Positions 18,279-27,682 of a stretch of DNA of 64,000 nucleotides are shown piece after piece. The notes under the pieces are model-generated. The model was not told the origin of the DNA, made no database searches, and saw only the letters and a list, made by a program, of their open reading frames with translations. The DNA comes from Microbacterium aurantiacum (GTDB lineage Bacteria > Actinomycetota > Actinomycetes > Actinomycetales > Microbacteriaceae), in NCBI RefSeq assembly GCF_002872075.1, contig NZ_PGGU01000002.1, forward strand, positions 1 through 64,000, in the 5' to 3' direction. The position numbers were made by a program, and so were the translations under genes. Within the stretch, counting starts at the first letter, position 1. The number at the start of each line of letters is the position of its first letter.

Positions 18279-19052
18279 ATGAGCTTCATCACATCCGAAG
18301 CACTGGCCGAGACCGGCTACGTCGTCCTCGACGACCACGACCAGGCGGCGGACCCCGCCGAGTGGCTCGACCTGGAGTACATCGGCTGGCGATCCTCCGG
18401 GATCACCCGCTTCGCGCCGCTCACCAGCTACGCCGGCGACATCGACTGCAACGGCTTCTGGAACCACACCCCGCCCCGCACCGACAAGGATGGCGTGTGG
18501 GTCACGGAACAGGCGGAGCGGGCGCCGATCCTGATGCAGCGCGCGCAAGAACCCGGCGCGAACATCGGCCGCTGCCGCGTGATCGAGTTGCAGCCGAACG
18601 ACTACGCCGACGCGATCTACAACCTGCATCAGGACGACAACAACCGCCTCAACGACGAGGGCACCGGGTGGGTGGTGCGTGGATTCTTCAACCTCACCGA
18701 CGACCCGGACTCGCTGCTCATCCTCCGCGAGGATCGCTTCGATCCCGCCACCGAGGTGCGGTTCGCGCTCCCCGCCGGATCCCGGATCATCGTCGACACC
18801 CAGCGCTTCTGGCACGCCGTCTGGCATCACGGTACCGCTCCCCGCTACGCGCTGATCACCTCATGGACCTCGGGACCCGAGCTCGACGCCTACATCTCGG
18901 CGAACCACGGAGAGGCGCATCCGCCCATGGTCGAACTGGATCCGCAGACGATCGAGGATGCCCAGGTCGAACTGCACCGCCGCATCGAGGAGCGTCGCCA
19001 GGCGTTCGAGGCTCAGGGCATCGTGATGGAGCCGCCGACGTCGCTGTACTGA
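18279..19052 (+). CDS. Uncharacterised protein, probable iron/2-oxoglutarate-oxygenase-like fold
   Basis: 257 soluble residues; I do not recognise a named family. His117-x-Asp119 (NLHQDDNN), a downstream histidine in RFWHAVWHHG (His179, His183 or His184) and Arg189 are spaced like the HxD...H...R iron and cosubstrate site of double-stranded beta-helix oxygenases. The segment between them alternates short beta-like strands. A GGGAGGC ribosome-binding site precedes the ATG, and TAGGCT at about 18244 is a plausible -10. It stands alone beside a tRNA gene with no pathway neighbours. Function, substrate and even catalytic activity are inferred only from the residue pattern. Confidence 0.6.
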   Translation: MSFITSEALAETGYVVLDDHDQAADPAEWLDLEYIGWRSSGITRFAPLTSYAGDIDCNGFWNHTPPRTDKDGVWVTEQAERAPILMQRAQEPGANIGRCRVIELQPNDYADAIYNLHQDDNNRLNDEGTGWVVRGFFNLTDDPDSLLILREDRFDPATEVRFALPAGSRIIVDTQRFWHAVWHHGTAPRYALITSWTSGPELDAYISANHGEAHPPMVELDPQTIEDAQVELHRRIEERRQAFEAQGIVMEPPTSLY

Positions 19053-19053
19053 C

Positions 19054-19515
19054 TCAGCGCTCGACGAGCGCGGCGAGGTTGCGCAGCGACGACGTCATCC
19101 CGTCGATGTGATCCTTCGAGGAGATGCCGTCCGGTACGTCCTCCGCACGGAACACGACCTGGGCGCCCGAGCCTCGCGCGATGACCTCCCAGGTCATCCG
19201 CATGACTCCGGCGAACGACGGATCATCGGCCTCGAACTCGATCTCCTGCACCACGCGCACGCCGGGCGTCAGCTCGACGAATCTGCCCTCGACGACATCC
19301 TCGTCGATGCTGCTCTTGCCTGGCGAGCCCGTGGCATCCGAGTAGGTCAGCACCATCCGGTAGCCGCCCCCTGGCCGCGCGTCGAAGCGCTCGAAGCGCG
19401 CAGTCATGCCTTCGGGAGGCAGCCACTCCACGAGAGCTTCCGGATCGGTGAGCGCTCGGAAGACACGCACCGGCGAGGCGTTCACAAGCAGACCCGCTTC
19501 ATCTGTCCGGCTCAT
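19054..19515 (-). CDS. SRPBCC / AHSA1-like domain protein
   Basis: 153 residues matching the START-like helix-grip fold of Aha1-C-terminal (AHSA1) proteins: a VNASPVRVFRALTDPEALVEWLPP start, a GGGYRMVL strand and a DGMTSSLRNLAALVE terminal helix. Such proteins bind small hydrophobic ligands, and the function of most is unknown. TAGCGT (19527-19522) six bases before the ATG suggests a leaderless transcript. Convergent with the oxygenase-like gene with one base between stops. Confidence 0.82.
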   Translation of the reverse strand: MSRTDEAGLLVNASPVRVFRALTDPEALVEWLPPEGMTARFERFDARPGGGYRMVLTYSDATGSPGKSSIDEDVVEGRFVELTPGVRVVQEIEFEADDPSFAGVMRMTWEVIARGSGAQVVFRAEDVPDGISSKDHIDGMTSSLRNLAALVER

Positions 19516-19585
19516 GGTTCCACGCTACGTGCGCCCTCCGATGGACGCATCTCTCTTCGGTGGATGCTCAGGCAGCGCGCAACGC

Positions 19586-20602
19586 TCAGGCCGATGCGCG
19601 CCAGACGACGGGCGCATCGAGGATGATGCCCTGCCCGGCATCCTGCTCCCCGGCGATCTGCGCAAGCACTGCCGACGCCGCGGCCATGCCCAGGCCCTCC
19701 GCCGGCTGGTGGACCGTGGAGAGGTTCGGGATCGTCCGCTGCGCCCACGTCGAATCATCGAAGCCGACGACCCCGATGTCTTCGGGCACGCGCTTCCCGG
19801 CGGCCTGCAACGCGGCCACCGCGCCGGCGGCGACGGCATCCGACGCCCCGAAGAGCCCGTCGATGTCCGGTGCCCGCTCCAGCAGCCGGGTCATGCCGGT
19901 GACACCGTCCGAGAAGGAGTACAACGGGATCTCCTCGACGAGCGTCGGATCGAACGCATCGCCCATCGCCTCCGTGAAGCCGGCGAGCCGATCGCTGCCG
20001 GAGTCTCGGTCCAGTGCTGCGGCGATCATCCCGATCCGCCGGCGTCCGGTCTCGCGCAGCCGCTGCGTGATCGCGCGCGCCGCGCCCCTGTTGTCGATGC
20101 CGACCCAGGTTCCCGTCACGTCGGAGGGGTGCCCGACGAAGGCGGCCGGCATCCCGAGTTTCTCGACGACGGCGGCGATCGGGTCATGCTCTCGCGCGGA
20201 GACGATCACGACGCCGTCGACGAACCCGCCGCTCAGGTAGCGCGAGACGCGATCGGTATCGCGACTGGAGTCGACCACGACGCAGACCATCTGGTAGTCG
20301 GCCTCCGACAGCGCGGTGTTCGCGCCGAGCATGATGGCGCCGATGTTCGGATCTTCGAGGAACAGCGCGTGCGGTTCGTGCACGATGAACCCGATGACCT
20401 GGGTGCGCTGGCGCACGAGGTTGCGCGCCGCGGTGTTCGGCACGTACCCGACCTCTTCGATGGCGGCCTCGATCGCCTCCCGGGCGCGATCCGACACGTA
20501 ACCGCCGTTGAGAACACGGCTGATCGTGCCTCGGGACACACCTGCCACCCGCGCCACGTCATGGACGGTGCTGCGCTGTGTTCGGGGTGCCTGAGGAGCC
20601 AT
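19586..20602 (-). CDS. LacI-family regulator of the GH42 beta-galactosidase operon
   Basis: 338 residues: N-terminal LacI helix-turn-helix (TVHDVARVAGVSRGTISRVL, 12-31) with hinge helix, then a periplasmic-binding-like sugar domain. It is divergent from the beta-galactosidase gene and shares its 142-base control region with two GTGCAC-type palindromes, the likely operators. TAGGCT (20615-20610) is 7 bases before the ATG, suggesting a leaderless and perhaps autoregulated transcript. The inducer is probably galactose or a galactoside. Confidence 0.92.
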   Translation of the reverse strand: MAPQAPRTQRSTVHDVARVAGVSRGTISRVLNGGYVSDRAREAIEAAIEEVGYVPNTAARNLVRQRTQVIGFIVHEPHALFLEDPNIGAIMLGANTALSEADYQMVCVVVDSSRDTDRVSRYLSGGFVDGVVIVSAREHDPIAAVVEKLGMPAAFVGHPSDVTGTWVGIDNRGAARAITQRLRETGRRRIGMIAAALDRDSGSDRLAGFTEAMGDAFDPTLVEEIPLYSFSDGVTGMTRLLERAPDIDGLFGASDAVAAGAVAALQAAGKRVPEDIGVVGFDDSTWAQRTIPNLSTVHQPAEGLGMAAASAVLAQIAGEQDAGQGIILDAPVVWRASA

Positions 20603-20657
20603 TCTTCACAGCCTAGCGATGCAGCCTGCTTGACGAGGTCGCCACTCTTTGGCAATA

Positions 20658-20717
20658 TGTGCACGTGCACACATTTTGGTCGCCGCACACGTGGCCGCCG
20701 ATGTGTGCACGTGCCCA
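20658..20717. promoter_or_regulatory. Paired LacI-type operators upstream of the beta-galactosidase gene
   Basis: TGTGCACGTGCACA (20658-20671) is a perfect 14-bp palindrome. A near copy, TGTGCACGTGCCCA, lies at 20704-20717, 46 bases downstream; CGCACACGTGGCC between them is a weaker third match. They lie between the divergent LacI and GH42 genes. Confidence 0.65.
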
Positions 20718-20744
20718 GTTTTCTCGCAAAGGAGCGCCAGCCGG

Positions 20745-22757
20745 ATGGCCGAGTCCCGCACCACCCATCTGCTCACGACTCTGAGCGACGACGGCCTCGC
20801 CTTCGGATGCGACTACAACCCTGAGCAGTGGGACCGCGACGTCTGGCGTGAGGACGTGCGCCTGATGCGCGAAGCGGGCGTCGGCCTGGTTGCCATCAAC
20901 ATCTTCGGCTGGTCGTCGATCAACCCCGCCTCCGGGGTCTGGGACTTCTCCGCGCTCGACGAGGTCATCGAGCTTCTGCACGGCGCGGGGATCCGCCTCA
21001 ACCTCGGGACCGGCACCGCGTCCCCTCCCCCGTGGCTGAGCACCGCGCACCCCGAGATCCTGCCCGTGGCAGAAGACGGCACCACCCGCTACCCCGGCGG
21101 ACGCCAGGCGTTCTGCCCCAGCTCTCCGGTGTTCCGCGACTATGCGCGTGAACTGGTCACCCGCGTCGCCGATCGCTACGGCGACCACCCCGCCGTCGCC
21201 CTCTGGCACGTCTCGAACGAGCTCGGCTGCCACAACGCGCTCTGCTACTGCGACGAGAGCGGCCGCGCCTTCCGCACCTGGCTGCAGGACCGCTACGAGA
21301 CGATCGACGCGCTCAACGCGGCATGGGGAACGACCTTCTGGAGCCAGCGCTACGGAGCGTGGGCCGAGATCCTGCCCCCGCGCCAGACGCTGTCGCTGCG
21401 CAACCCTTCGCACGTTCTCGATTTCCACCGCTTCAGCTCCGATGAGCAGCTCGGCCTGTACCGCGCGGAGGCGCGCATCATCCGCGAGCGCTCCGCCGCT
21501 CCCCTCACGACGAACTTCATGGTCACCGCGCACATCAGGAACCTGGACTACTGGTCCTGGGCCGGGGACATGGATCTGATCGCCAACGACCACTACCTCG
21601 ACAACCGCCTCGATGAGCCACGTCGCGAGCTGTCCTTCGCCGCCGACCTCACCCGCGGGCTCGCGCAGGGCGACCCCTGGCTGCTGATGGAGACCTCGAC
21701 CGGCGCCGTGAACTGGCAGCCGTACAACCTGGCCAAGCAACCCGGCCAGCTGCTGCGCAATGTCGCATCGCACATCGCCCGCGGCGCGGACGGCATCTGC
21801 TTCTTCCAGTGGCGCGCATCGGCACAGGGCTCCGAGAAGTTCCACTCCGCGCTGGTTCCGCACGCGGGCACCGACAGTGCTGCCTGGCGCGAGGTCGTGG
21901 AGCTCGGCGAGTTCCTCCGGCTGCTCGACCCCCTGCGCGGTACCCGCGTGCGCGCGGACACCGCCTTGCTGTTCAGCTGGGAGAGCTGGTGGGCGATCGA
22001 GGGCGAAGGCCGCCCCAGCGAGGGCCTCGGCTATCTCGACGAGGTGCACAGCGCGCATCGCGCGGCATCCGACGCCGGCCTCACCTGCGACATCGTCGCC
22101 CCCGGCGCCGATCTCTCCGCCTACCGCTTCGTGATCGTTCCTGCCCTGCACCTCATCGACGACCGCGCGGCCTCCGTGCTGAGCGACTTCGCCGCCGCCG
22201 GCGGCACCGTTCTCGTCACGTTCTCCAGCGGCATCGTCGATGCGGATGACCGGGTGCGGCTCGGCGGCTACCCCGGGGCCTTCCGGGATCTGCTCGGAGT
22301 GCGCGTCGAGGAGTTCGCGCCGCTGCTGCCGGCCCAGCAGGTGACGCTCGGCTCCGGTGCGCAGGCCCGCACCTGGTCGGAGCGGATGACGGTGGCGGAT
22401 GCCGAGATCATCGACCACTACGTCGACGGACCGGCCGCGGGCATGCCCGCCCTGACCCGCCGCGCGTCCGGCGACGGCGCCGCCTGGTACGTCAGCACGC
22501 ACCTCGACCCCGAGCCCTACCGCGACCTCGTCGCCCGGATCGCCGCCGAGGCCGGCGCCGTCCGCGGTCCGGGCCACGAGGGTCTCGAAGTCGTCCGGCG
22601 GGACGGCGAGACGCACAGTTACGTCATCGCGATCAACCACACGAGCATCGATGCCGCCGTCCCGGCGAACGGCCGCGATCTCATCACCGGACAGACCGTG
22701 TCCGGTTCCGCATCGCTGCCGGCCGGCGCCGTCCGCATCATCGAGGAGATCCGATGA
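20745..22757 (+). CDS. Beta-galactosidase, GH42
   Basis: 670 residues, no signal peptide. The barrel begins with FGCDYNPEQW (20-29); acid/base Glu159 is in WHVSNELG and nucleophile Glu316 in LLMETSTG. Cys124 and the CxxxxCYC group (162-169) match the metal-binding cysteines of GH42. An amidotransferase-like trimerisation domain follows (about 400-610) with a short C-terminal beta domain. The ATG at 20745 follows AAAGGAG; earlier in-frame codons lie in the operator. It hydrolyses imported beta-galactosides, and its stop overlaps the start of the importer gene, so uptake and cleavage are coupled. Confidence 0.94.
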   Translation: MAESRTTHLLTTLSDDGLAFGCDYNPEQWDRDVWREDVRLMREAGVGLVAINIFGWSSINPASGVWDFSALDEVIELLHGAGIRLNLGTGTASPPPWLSTAHPEILPVAEDGTTRYPGGRQAFCPSSPVFRDYARELVTRVADRYGDHPAVALWHVSNELGCHNALCYCDESGRAFRTWLQDRYETIDALNAAWGTTFWSQRYGAWAEILPPRQTLSLRNPSHVLDFHRFSSDEQLGLYRAEARIIRERSAAPLTTNFMVTAHIRNLDYWSWAGDMDLIANDHYLDNRLDEPRRELSFAADLTRGLAQGDPWLLMETSTGAVNWQPYNLAKQPGQLLRNVASHIARGADGICFFQWRASAQGSEKFHSALVPHAGTDSAAWREVVELGEFLRLLDPLRGTRVRADTALLFSWESWWAIEGEGRPSEGLGYLDEVHSAHRAASDAGLTCDIVAPGADLSAYRFVIVPALHLIDDRAASVLSDFAAAGGTVLVTFSSGIVDADDRVRLGGYPGAFRDLLGVRVEEFAPLLPAQQVTLGSGAQARTWSERMTVADAEIIDHYVDGPAAGMPALTRRASGDGAAWYVSTHLDPEPYRDLVARIAAEAGAVRGPGHEGLEVVRRDGETHSYVIAINHTSIDAAVPANGRDLITGQTVSGSASLPAGAVRIIEEIR

Positions 22758-23647
22758 CGACCATCACCTCACCGCGTAGAACCCGTGTCTCCCACAAGGG
22801 AGCGATCGCGTTCTTCCTGATCCCGTTCGGCGTGCTCTTCGCGCTGTTCTACGTCGTCCCGATCATCTTCGCGATGATCCAGTCGACGCTCGTCGTGCAG
22901 CGCGACGGCACGTTCGGCAAGGCGGAGCTCGTCTTCGGCGGCCTGAGCCAGTACGCCCTCGTCTTCCAGAACGAGGCGTTCTGGGCGTCGATGGGACGGA
23001 TGCTGCTCTTCGGCGTCGTGCAGGTGCCGGTCATGCTCGGCCTCGCGCTGCTGTTCGCCCTGCTGCTGGATTCGCCGCTGCTGCGCGGCAAGCGCTTCTT
23101 CCGCCTCGCCTTCTTCGTGCCGTACGCGGTGCCCGGCGTCATCGCCGCGATCATGTGGGGCTCGTTGTTCTCCCCGAACCTCTCCCCCTTCAGCGCCGTC
23201 ACCCAGCAGATCGACTTCCTCGGAGCCGATCTCGTGCTGTGGTCGATCGCCAACGTCGTGACCTGGGTGTTCGTCGGCTACAACATGCTCATCATCTACT
23301 CGTCGTTGCTGTCGATCCCCAGCGAGCTCTACGAGGCGGCGCGCCTCGACGGCGCGGGGCAGTTCCGCATCGCCTGGGCGATCAAGATCCCCCTCGTGCG
23401 CCCCGCGATCACGATGACCGCGATCTTCTCGATCATCGGCACGCTGCAGCTCCTCGCCGAGCCCCAGGTGTTCCGCTCATTCAGCTCGGCTGTGACGAGC
23501 ACATTCACGCCGAACATGGCGGTCTACGCGGCGGCGTCCATTCCCAACACCCACCTCGCGGCCGCGTTCTCGGTCGTTCTCGCACTGATCACGTTCGTCC
23601 TCTCGTTCGGGTTCATGCGGTTCACCCAGCGGAAGGAGATCGCATGA
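22754..23647 (+). CDS. Sugar ABC transporter permease (MalF type) of the GH42 operon
   Basis: 297 residues with six predicted membrane segments and an EAA loop (YEAARLDGAGQFRIAW) near residues 194-209. The start overlaps the beta-galactosidase stop. It is expected to import beta-galactosides or galacto-oligosaccharides together with the next permease and the lipoprotein at 24605. Confidence 0.92.
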   Translation: MTTITSPRRTRVSHKGAIAFFLIPFGVLFALFYVVPIIFAMIQSTLVVQRDGTFGKAELVFGGLSQYALVFQNEAFWASMGRMLLFGVVQVPVMLGLALLFALLLDSPLLRGKRFFRLAFFVPYAVPGVIAAIMWGSLFSPNLSPFSAVTQQIDFLGADLVLWSIANVVTWVFVGYNMLIIYSSLLSIPSELYEAARLDGAGQFRIAWAIKIPLVRPAITMTAIFSIIGTLQLLAEPQVFRSFSSAVTSTFTPNMAVYAAASIPNTHLAAAFSVVLALITFVLSFGFMRFTQRKEIA

Positions 23648-24522
23648 GCACCGCAGCGGCGACCCGCACCTCGCCCCAGGCCATCCGCGAACCCGTCGTC
23701 TCGCGGGGCACCGCGATGCTCATCATGGCGGTGTTCACTGTCTACTTCCTCCTCCCGCTGTGGTGGCTGTTGGTCGCCTCCAGCAAGGACACCGGCGACA
23801 TCCTCACCACGAACCCGCTGCTGTTCAGCGACTTCCGGCTGTTCGAGAACATCGGGTCCCTGTTCGCGTACCGCGACGGCATCTACCTGCGGTGGCTCGG
23901 CAACTCTCTGCTCTACGCCGGAGTCGGCGGCGCCATAGCCACGATCCTCGCCGCGATGGCGGGTTACGCCCTGGCCAAGTACCGCTTCCCCGGTCGCGAA
24001 CTCCTCTTCAACGTGGTCCTCGGTGGCGTGCTGGTCCCGGCGACCGCGCTCGCGCTCCCGCTGTTCCTGCTGTTCAGCGAGATCCAGCTCACCAACACGA
24101 TCTGGGCGGTTCTGCTCCCGTCGATCGTCAGTCCGTTCGGCGTGTACCTCGCGCGGATCTTCGCCGCCGGCGCCGTCCCCGACGAGCTCCTCGAGGCGAG
24201 CCGGCTCGACGGCGCCGGCGAGATCCGGACGTTCTTCACCGTGAGCATCCGCCTGATGACCCCGGCGCTGGTGACGATGTTCCTCTTCCAGTTCGTCGCC
24301 ATCTGGAACAACTTCTTCCTGCCGATGATCATGCTGCGCAGCGAGGAGTTCTTCCCCGTCGTCTACGGCCTGTACGGGTGGAACAACCAGCTCAATCAGC
24401 TTCCGGAACTGCGCGGCCTCGTCCTCATCGGAGCCCTGCTGTCCGTGATCCCGCTGATCATCACCTTCCTGCTCCTGCAGAGGTTCTGGCGCAACGGCCT
24501 CGGCGCCGGTGCTCTGAAATAG
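23644..24522 (+). CDS. Sugar ABC transporter permease (MalG type) of the GH42 operon
   Basis: 292 residues, six membrane segments, EAA loop LEASRLDGAGEIRTFF. The ATG overlaps the previous stop (ATGA). No ATPase gene is in this operon either. Confidence 0.92.
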   Translation: MSTAAATRTSPQAIREPVVSRGTAMLIMAVFTVYFLLPLWWLLVASSKDTGDILTTNPLLFSDFRLFENIGSLFAYRDGIYLRWLGNSLLYAGVGGAIATILAAMAGYALAKYRFPGRELLFNVVLGGVLVPATALALPLFLLFSEIQLTNTIWAVLLPSIVSPFGVYLARIFAAGAVPDELLEASRLDGAGEIRTFFTVSIRLMTPALVTMFLFQFVAIWNNFFLPMIMLRSEEFFPVVYGLYGWNNQLNQLPELRGLVLIGALLSVIPLIITFLLLQRFWRNGLGAGALK

Positions 24523-24531
24523 CCCGACCGT

Positions 24532-24551
24532 CGCGGGGAACGACCCCCGCG
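24532..24551 (+). other. Intercistronic hairpin between permease and binding-protein genes
   Basis: CGCGGGG (24532-24538) pairs with CCCCGCG (24545-24551) around a 6-base loop, followed by the palindrome GCACCGGTGC. There is no T-tract. Such stems commonly stabilise the downstream binding-protein message or attenuate read-through; which applies here cannot be told. Confidence 0.45.
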
Positions 24552-24604
24552 GCACCGGTGCCGTCCGGAATGACCCGCACGGCTCACACCAAGAAAGGAC
24601 CGAC

Positions 24605-25930
24605 ATGCAGCACACATCGAAGAAGGCCCTGGCTGTCGCGTTGACCGCCACCCTCCTGCTCACCGGCTGCGCTGCCGGTGGCACCCCGGAGTCCGCGGAG
24701 ACGGCCGTATGCGAGCCGTCCGACGGCGACGTCACACTGGAGTTCACCTCCTGGATCCCCGGGATCGAAGACGTCGTCAGCATCTGGAACGACGCGAACC
24801 CCGACATCCAGGTGAAGGTCCAGACCGGGCCGAACGGCAACAGCGGCACGTATCAGAACTTCTTCAACCAGATCGCAGCGGGCAACGCCTCGGATCTCGG
24901 TCAGATCGAGTACGACGCGCTGCCGAACTTCGTGGTGCAGGACGGCGTCGAAGACCTCAGCGCGTGCGCAGACGTCGTTGCCGCCGAGGACCAGTTCGTC
25001 GACTGGGCCTGGGGTCAGGTGACCCTCGGGACTGAGTCCGCCGTCTACGGCGTCCCGCAGGACACCGGCCCCATGGGCCTCTTCTACCGCACCGACCTGT
25101 TCGAGCAGAACGGCATCGCCGTGCCGACCACGTGGGACGAGTACAAGGAGGCCGCGAAGAAGGTCCGTGCCGCCGGCGGATACATCACCAACTTCTCGCA
25201 GTCCGACATCAACCAGTTCGCCGGCTTCGTCTGGCAGGCGGGTGGCGACTGGTTCGCCAACGACGGCTCGGCATGGACGGTCTCACTGACCGGCGACGAC
25301 AGCGCGAAGGTCGCCGACTACTGGCAGGAGCTCATCGACGAGGACCTCGTCTCCACCTACCCGGCCTGGACGGACGAGTGGAACAACGCCTACAACTCCA
25401 GCCAGGTCTGGACGTGGAATTCGGCGGTGTGGGGTGCGAACTCCATCTCCAGCGGCGCACCGGACACCGCGGGCAACTGGGCCGTAGCTCCGCTGCCGCA
25501 GTGGACGGCCGGCGAAAGCGCGGCGGGCAACTGGGGCGGATCGTCGATCGCCGTACTGAAGGGCAGCGAGCACATCCACGAGGCGACGAAGTTCGCGCTC
25601 TGGCTGAACACGTCCGATGAGGCGCTCACCGCCCTCGCTGATGCCGCGAACCTCTACCCCGCGACCACGGCCGGCCTGAAGCTGCCCGCGTTCTCGGAGG
25701 GCGTCGAGTTCTACGGTGGCCAGAAGATCTACGACGTCTTCGCCGACGCCGCAACGTCGGTCTCCCCCGACTTCACGTGGGGCCCGACCATGACGCAGAC
25801 GTACGCCGACGTCTCGGACGGGTTCAAGGCGGCCGTCAGCGGTCAGGGCACGCTCCTGGATGCTCTGGACAAGGGCCAGACCGCCACGATCAAGACCCTC
25901 GAATCGCAGTCCATCCCGGTCGCCGAGTAA
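24605..25930 (+). CDS. Sugar-binding lipoprotein of the GH42 operon
   Basis: 441 residues. The lipoprotein signal peptide ends at Cys22 (LLLTGC). The mature part has the pattern of family 1 solute-binding proteins, with LEFTSWIPGIEDVVSIWND near the start and repeated aromatic residues (WQAGGDWF, WTWNSAVWG) typical of sugar-stacking sites. A ribosome-binding site AAGAAAGGA precedes the ATG. Last gene of the operon, followed by a strong terminator. Confidence 0.92.
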   Translation: MQHTSKKALAVALTATLLLTGCAAGGTPESAETAVCEPSDGDVTLEFTSWIPGIEDVVSIWNDANPDIQVKVQTGPNGNSGTYQNFFNQIAAGNASDLGQIEYDALPNFVVQDGVEDLSACADVVAAEDQFVDWAWGQVTLGTESAVYGVPQDTGPMGLFYRTDLFEQNGIAVPTTWDEYKEAAKKVRAAGGYITNFSQSDINQFAGFVWQAGGDWFANDGSAWTVSLTGDDSAKVADYWQELIDEDLVSTYPAWTDEWNNAYNSSQVWTWNSAVWGANSISSGAPDTAGNWAVAPLPQWTAGESAAGNWGGSSIAVLKGSEHIHEATKFALWLNTSDEALTALADAANLYPATTAGLKLPAFSEGVEFYGGQKIYDVFADAATSVSPDFTWGPTMTQTYADVSDGFKAAVSGQGTLLDALDKGQTATIKTLESQSIPVAE

Positions 25931-25955
25931 GGCGCCGAACACCCTGCAGCACATG

Positions 25956-25993
25956 CGTGCCCCGTGGATGCCTTCGGGCATCCACGGGGCACG
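25956..25993. terminator. Bidirectional terminator with TTCG loop
   Basis: A perfect 17-bp stem (25956-25972 with 25977-25993) capped by a TTCG tetraloop lies between the convergent ends of the GH42 operon and the cyd operon. Confidence 0.85.
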
Positions 25994-26020
25994 TCGCACG
26001 AGGAGCACCCCTCGGTCAGC

Positions 26021-27682
26021 TCAGACGGTGAGCCCGCCCTCGATCCGCACGACGCGATCGACGGTGCCCGCCGGAGGGGCGACATGCGAGATCAGCAGCA
26101 CGGACTGCTCGCCTGCCGCCTCCAGCAGGTCGCGCAGCAGCGCGTCGGATGCCGCGGGGTCGACGCCCGCGGTCGGCTCGTCGAGCACGAGTACGGGGAA
26201 CCCGCGCAGCAGCACCCTGGCGAGAGCGATGCGCTGCGCCTGGCCGCCGGAGACCAGCGCTCCGCGGTCGCCGACGCGCGCGTCGAGTCCGCCGCGCTCC
26301 CGCACCCAGTCACCGAGCCCCACCCGGTCGAGCACGGTGCGCAGCTCGTCGTCGGAGGCCGTGTCCCTGGCGAAGAGCAGGTTCTGCCTGATGTCCTCGT
26401 CGAACAGCTGCGGGCGCTGCTCGCACAGCCCGACGACGCTGCGCAGCGTGGGACCGGAGAGCGTGGCGGCGTCCCTGCCGCCGAGGGAATACTCACCCTC
26501 GATCCGGAGGAACCCGACCAGCGCTGCCGCGAGCGTGCTCTTCCCGGCGCCGCTCGCGCCCGAGACGAGCACCCGCTCCCCCGGCCGCAGATCGAGGTCG
26601 ACGCCGCGCAGGCCCTCGGCTCCGCCCGGCCACGTCGCGCGCACGTTCCGCAGCCGGATGCTCCCCTCGAGACCATCCGCGTCGACGCCGTCGTCGCTGC
26701 GCAGCTCATCCGGCATCCGCTCCGGGAGCACATCGACCACACGCCGAGCGCTCGCCCGGACGCTTCTCCACGACGCCGCCGCGATCGGCACGGCGCCGAA
26801 CACCTCGAAGACCACCATGGGTACCAGCACGACCACGGCGAGCCATGGCCCGTCGATCGCTCCAGTCCGCAACCCGGAGGATGCCGCAGCGAGCGCCCAC
26901 ACGGATCCGGCGCCCGCCATCGCCGACACGACGCCGGCAGCGATCGCCTGGGCGAGGGATGCACGAGTCACCGAACTCCGCAGCGCCACGTCCGCCGCCT
27001 GCACCCGTTCCCGCGCTGCACCCTCGGCTCCGTAGGCGATCAACACGTCCAGGCTGCCGAAGTAGTCCACCAGCGCCGCCGACAGTTCTGCCCTCCGCAG
27101 TGAGACCCGCGTCTCGGCCCGTGATCCGAGCATCCAGCCGAGGCCGACCGCCGCACCAGCGGCGACGAGCAGGCATACGGCGAGGGCGAGCCCGGCAGAA
27201 GGAGACACGACCGTGACGAACACCACCGCTCCGACGGCGACGACACCGGCCGCCGCCAGAGGCTGCACCACGCGCAGTGGCAGGTTCTGCAGATTCTCGA
27301 CGTCGTCGACGAGAGCCGAGAGCACCCGCCCACGGTCGGTCCGGCCGAGGCCGGCCGGCGACAGCGGGATCAGCCGGTGCACCATGTCGGAGCGGGTGAC
27401 GGCCAGCTGGCGCAGCGCCGCGTCGTGTCCACTGAGGCGCTCGAGGTATCGGGTCACGGCACGGGAGACCGCGAAGAACCGTACCCCGACGACCGCGATC
27501 GACAACGGCACGAGCGAATCGACGATCGAGGCGCTGACGATCAGCCAGCCGCTCACCGCGAGCAGACTCACCGCGGCTGTGGCCGACAGCACACCCCAGA
27601 GCAGTCCAGGGAGGAAGCGTGCGAGCGGAGGCTGTGCACGGCGGAGGATGTCGCGTACTCGAGCGTCTCTCTGAACGGTCAT
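26021..27682 (-). CDS. cydC: Thiol reductant ABC exporter subunit CydC
   Basis: 553 residues: six-helix exporter membrane domain, then an ATPase with Walker A GASGAGKST, signature LVSGGQAQRIALARVLL, Walker B VLVLDEP and switch histidine (LISH). CydDC exports glutathione or cysteine and is needed to assemble the heme-containing bd oxidase. Order cydA-cydB-cydD-cydC with four-base start/stop overlaps fixes which half-transporter this is. Last gene of the operon. Confidence 0.93.
   Translation of the reverse strand: MTVQRDARVRDILRRAQPPLARFLPGLLWGVLSATAAVSLLAVSGWLIVSASIVDSLVPLSIAVVGVRFFAVSRAVTRYLERLSGHDAALRQLAVTRSDMVHRLIPLSPAGLGRTDRGRVLSALVDDVENLQNLPLRVVQPLAAAGVVAVGAVVFVTVVSPSAGLALAVCLLVAAGAAVGLGWMLGSRAETRVSLRRAELSAALVDYFGSLDVLIAYGAEGAARERVQAADVALRSSVTRASLAQAIAAGVVSAMAGAGSVWALAAASSGLRTGAIDGPWLAVVVLVPMVVFEVFGAVPIAAASWRSVRASARRVVDVLPERMPDELRSDDGVDADGLEGSIRLRNVRATWPGGAEGLRGVDLDLRPGERVLVSGASGAGKSTLAAALVGFLRIEGEYSLGGRDAATLSGPTLRSVVGLCEQRPQLFDEDIRQNLLFARDTASDDELRTVLDRVGLGDWVRERGGLDARVGDRGALVSGGQAQRIALARVLLRGFPVLVLDEPTAGVDPAASDALLRDLLEAAGEQSVLLISHVAPPAGTVDRVVRIEGGLTV

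Noticed and set aside
20613..22640. Large minus-strand frame opposite the GH42 gene
   Set aside because: Antisense shadow with biased Arg/Asp/Val composition; the plus-strand frame has all GH42 catalytic residues.
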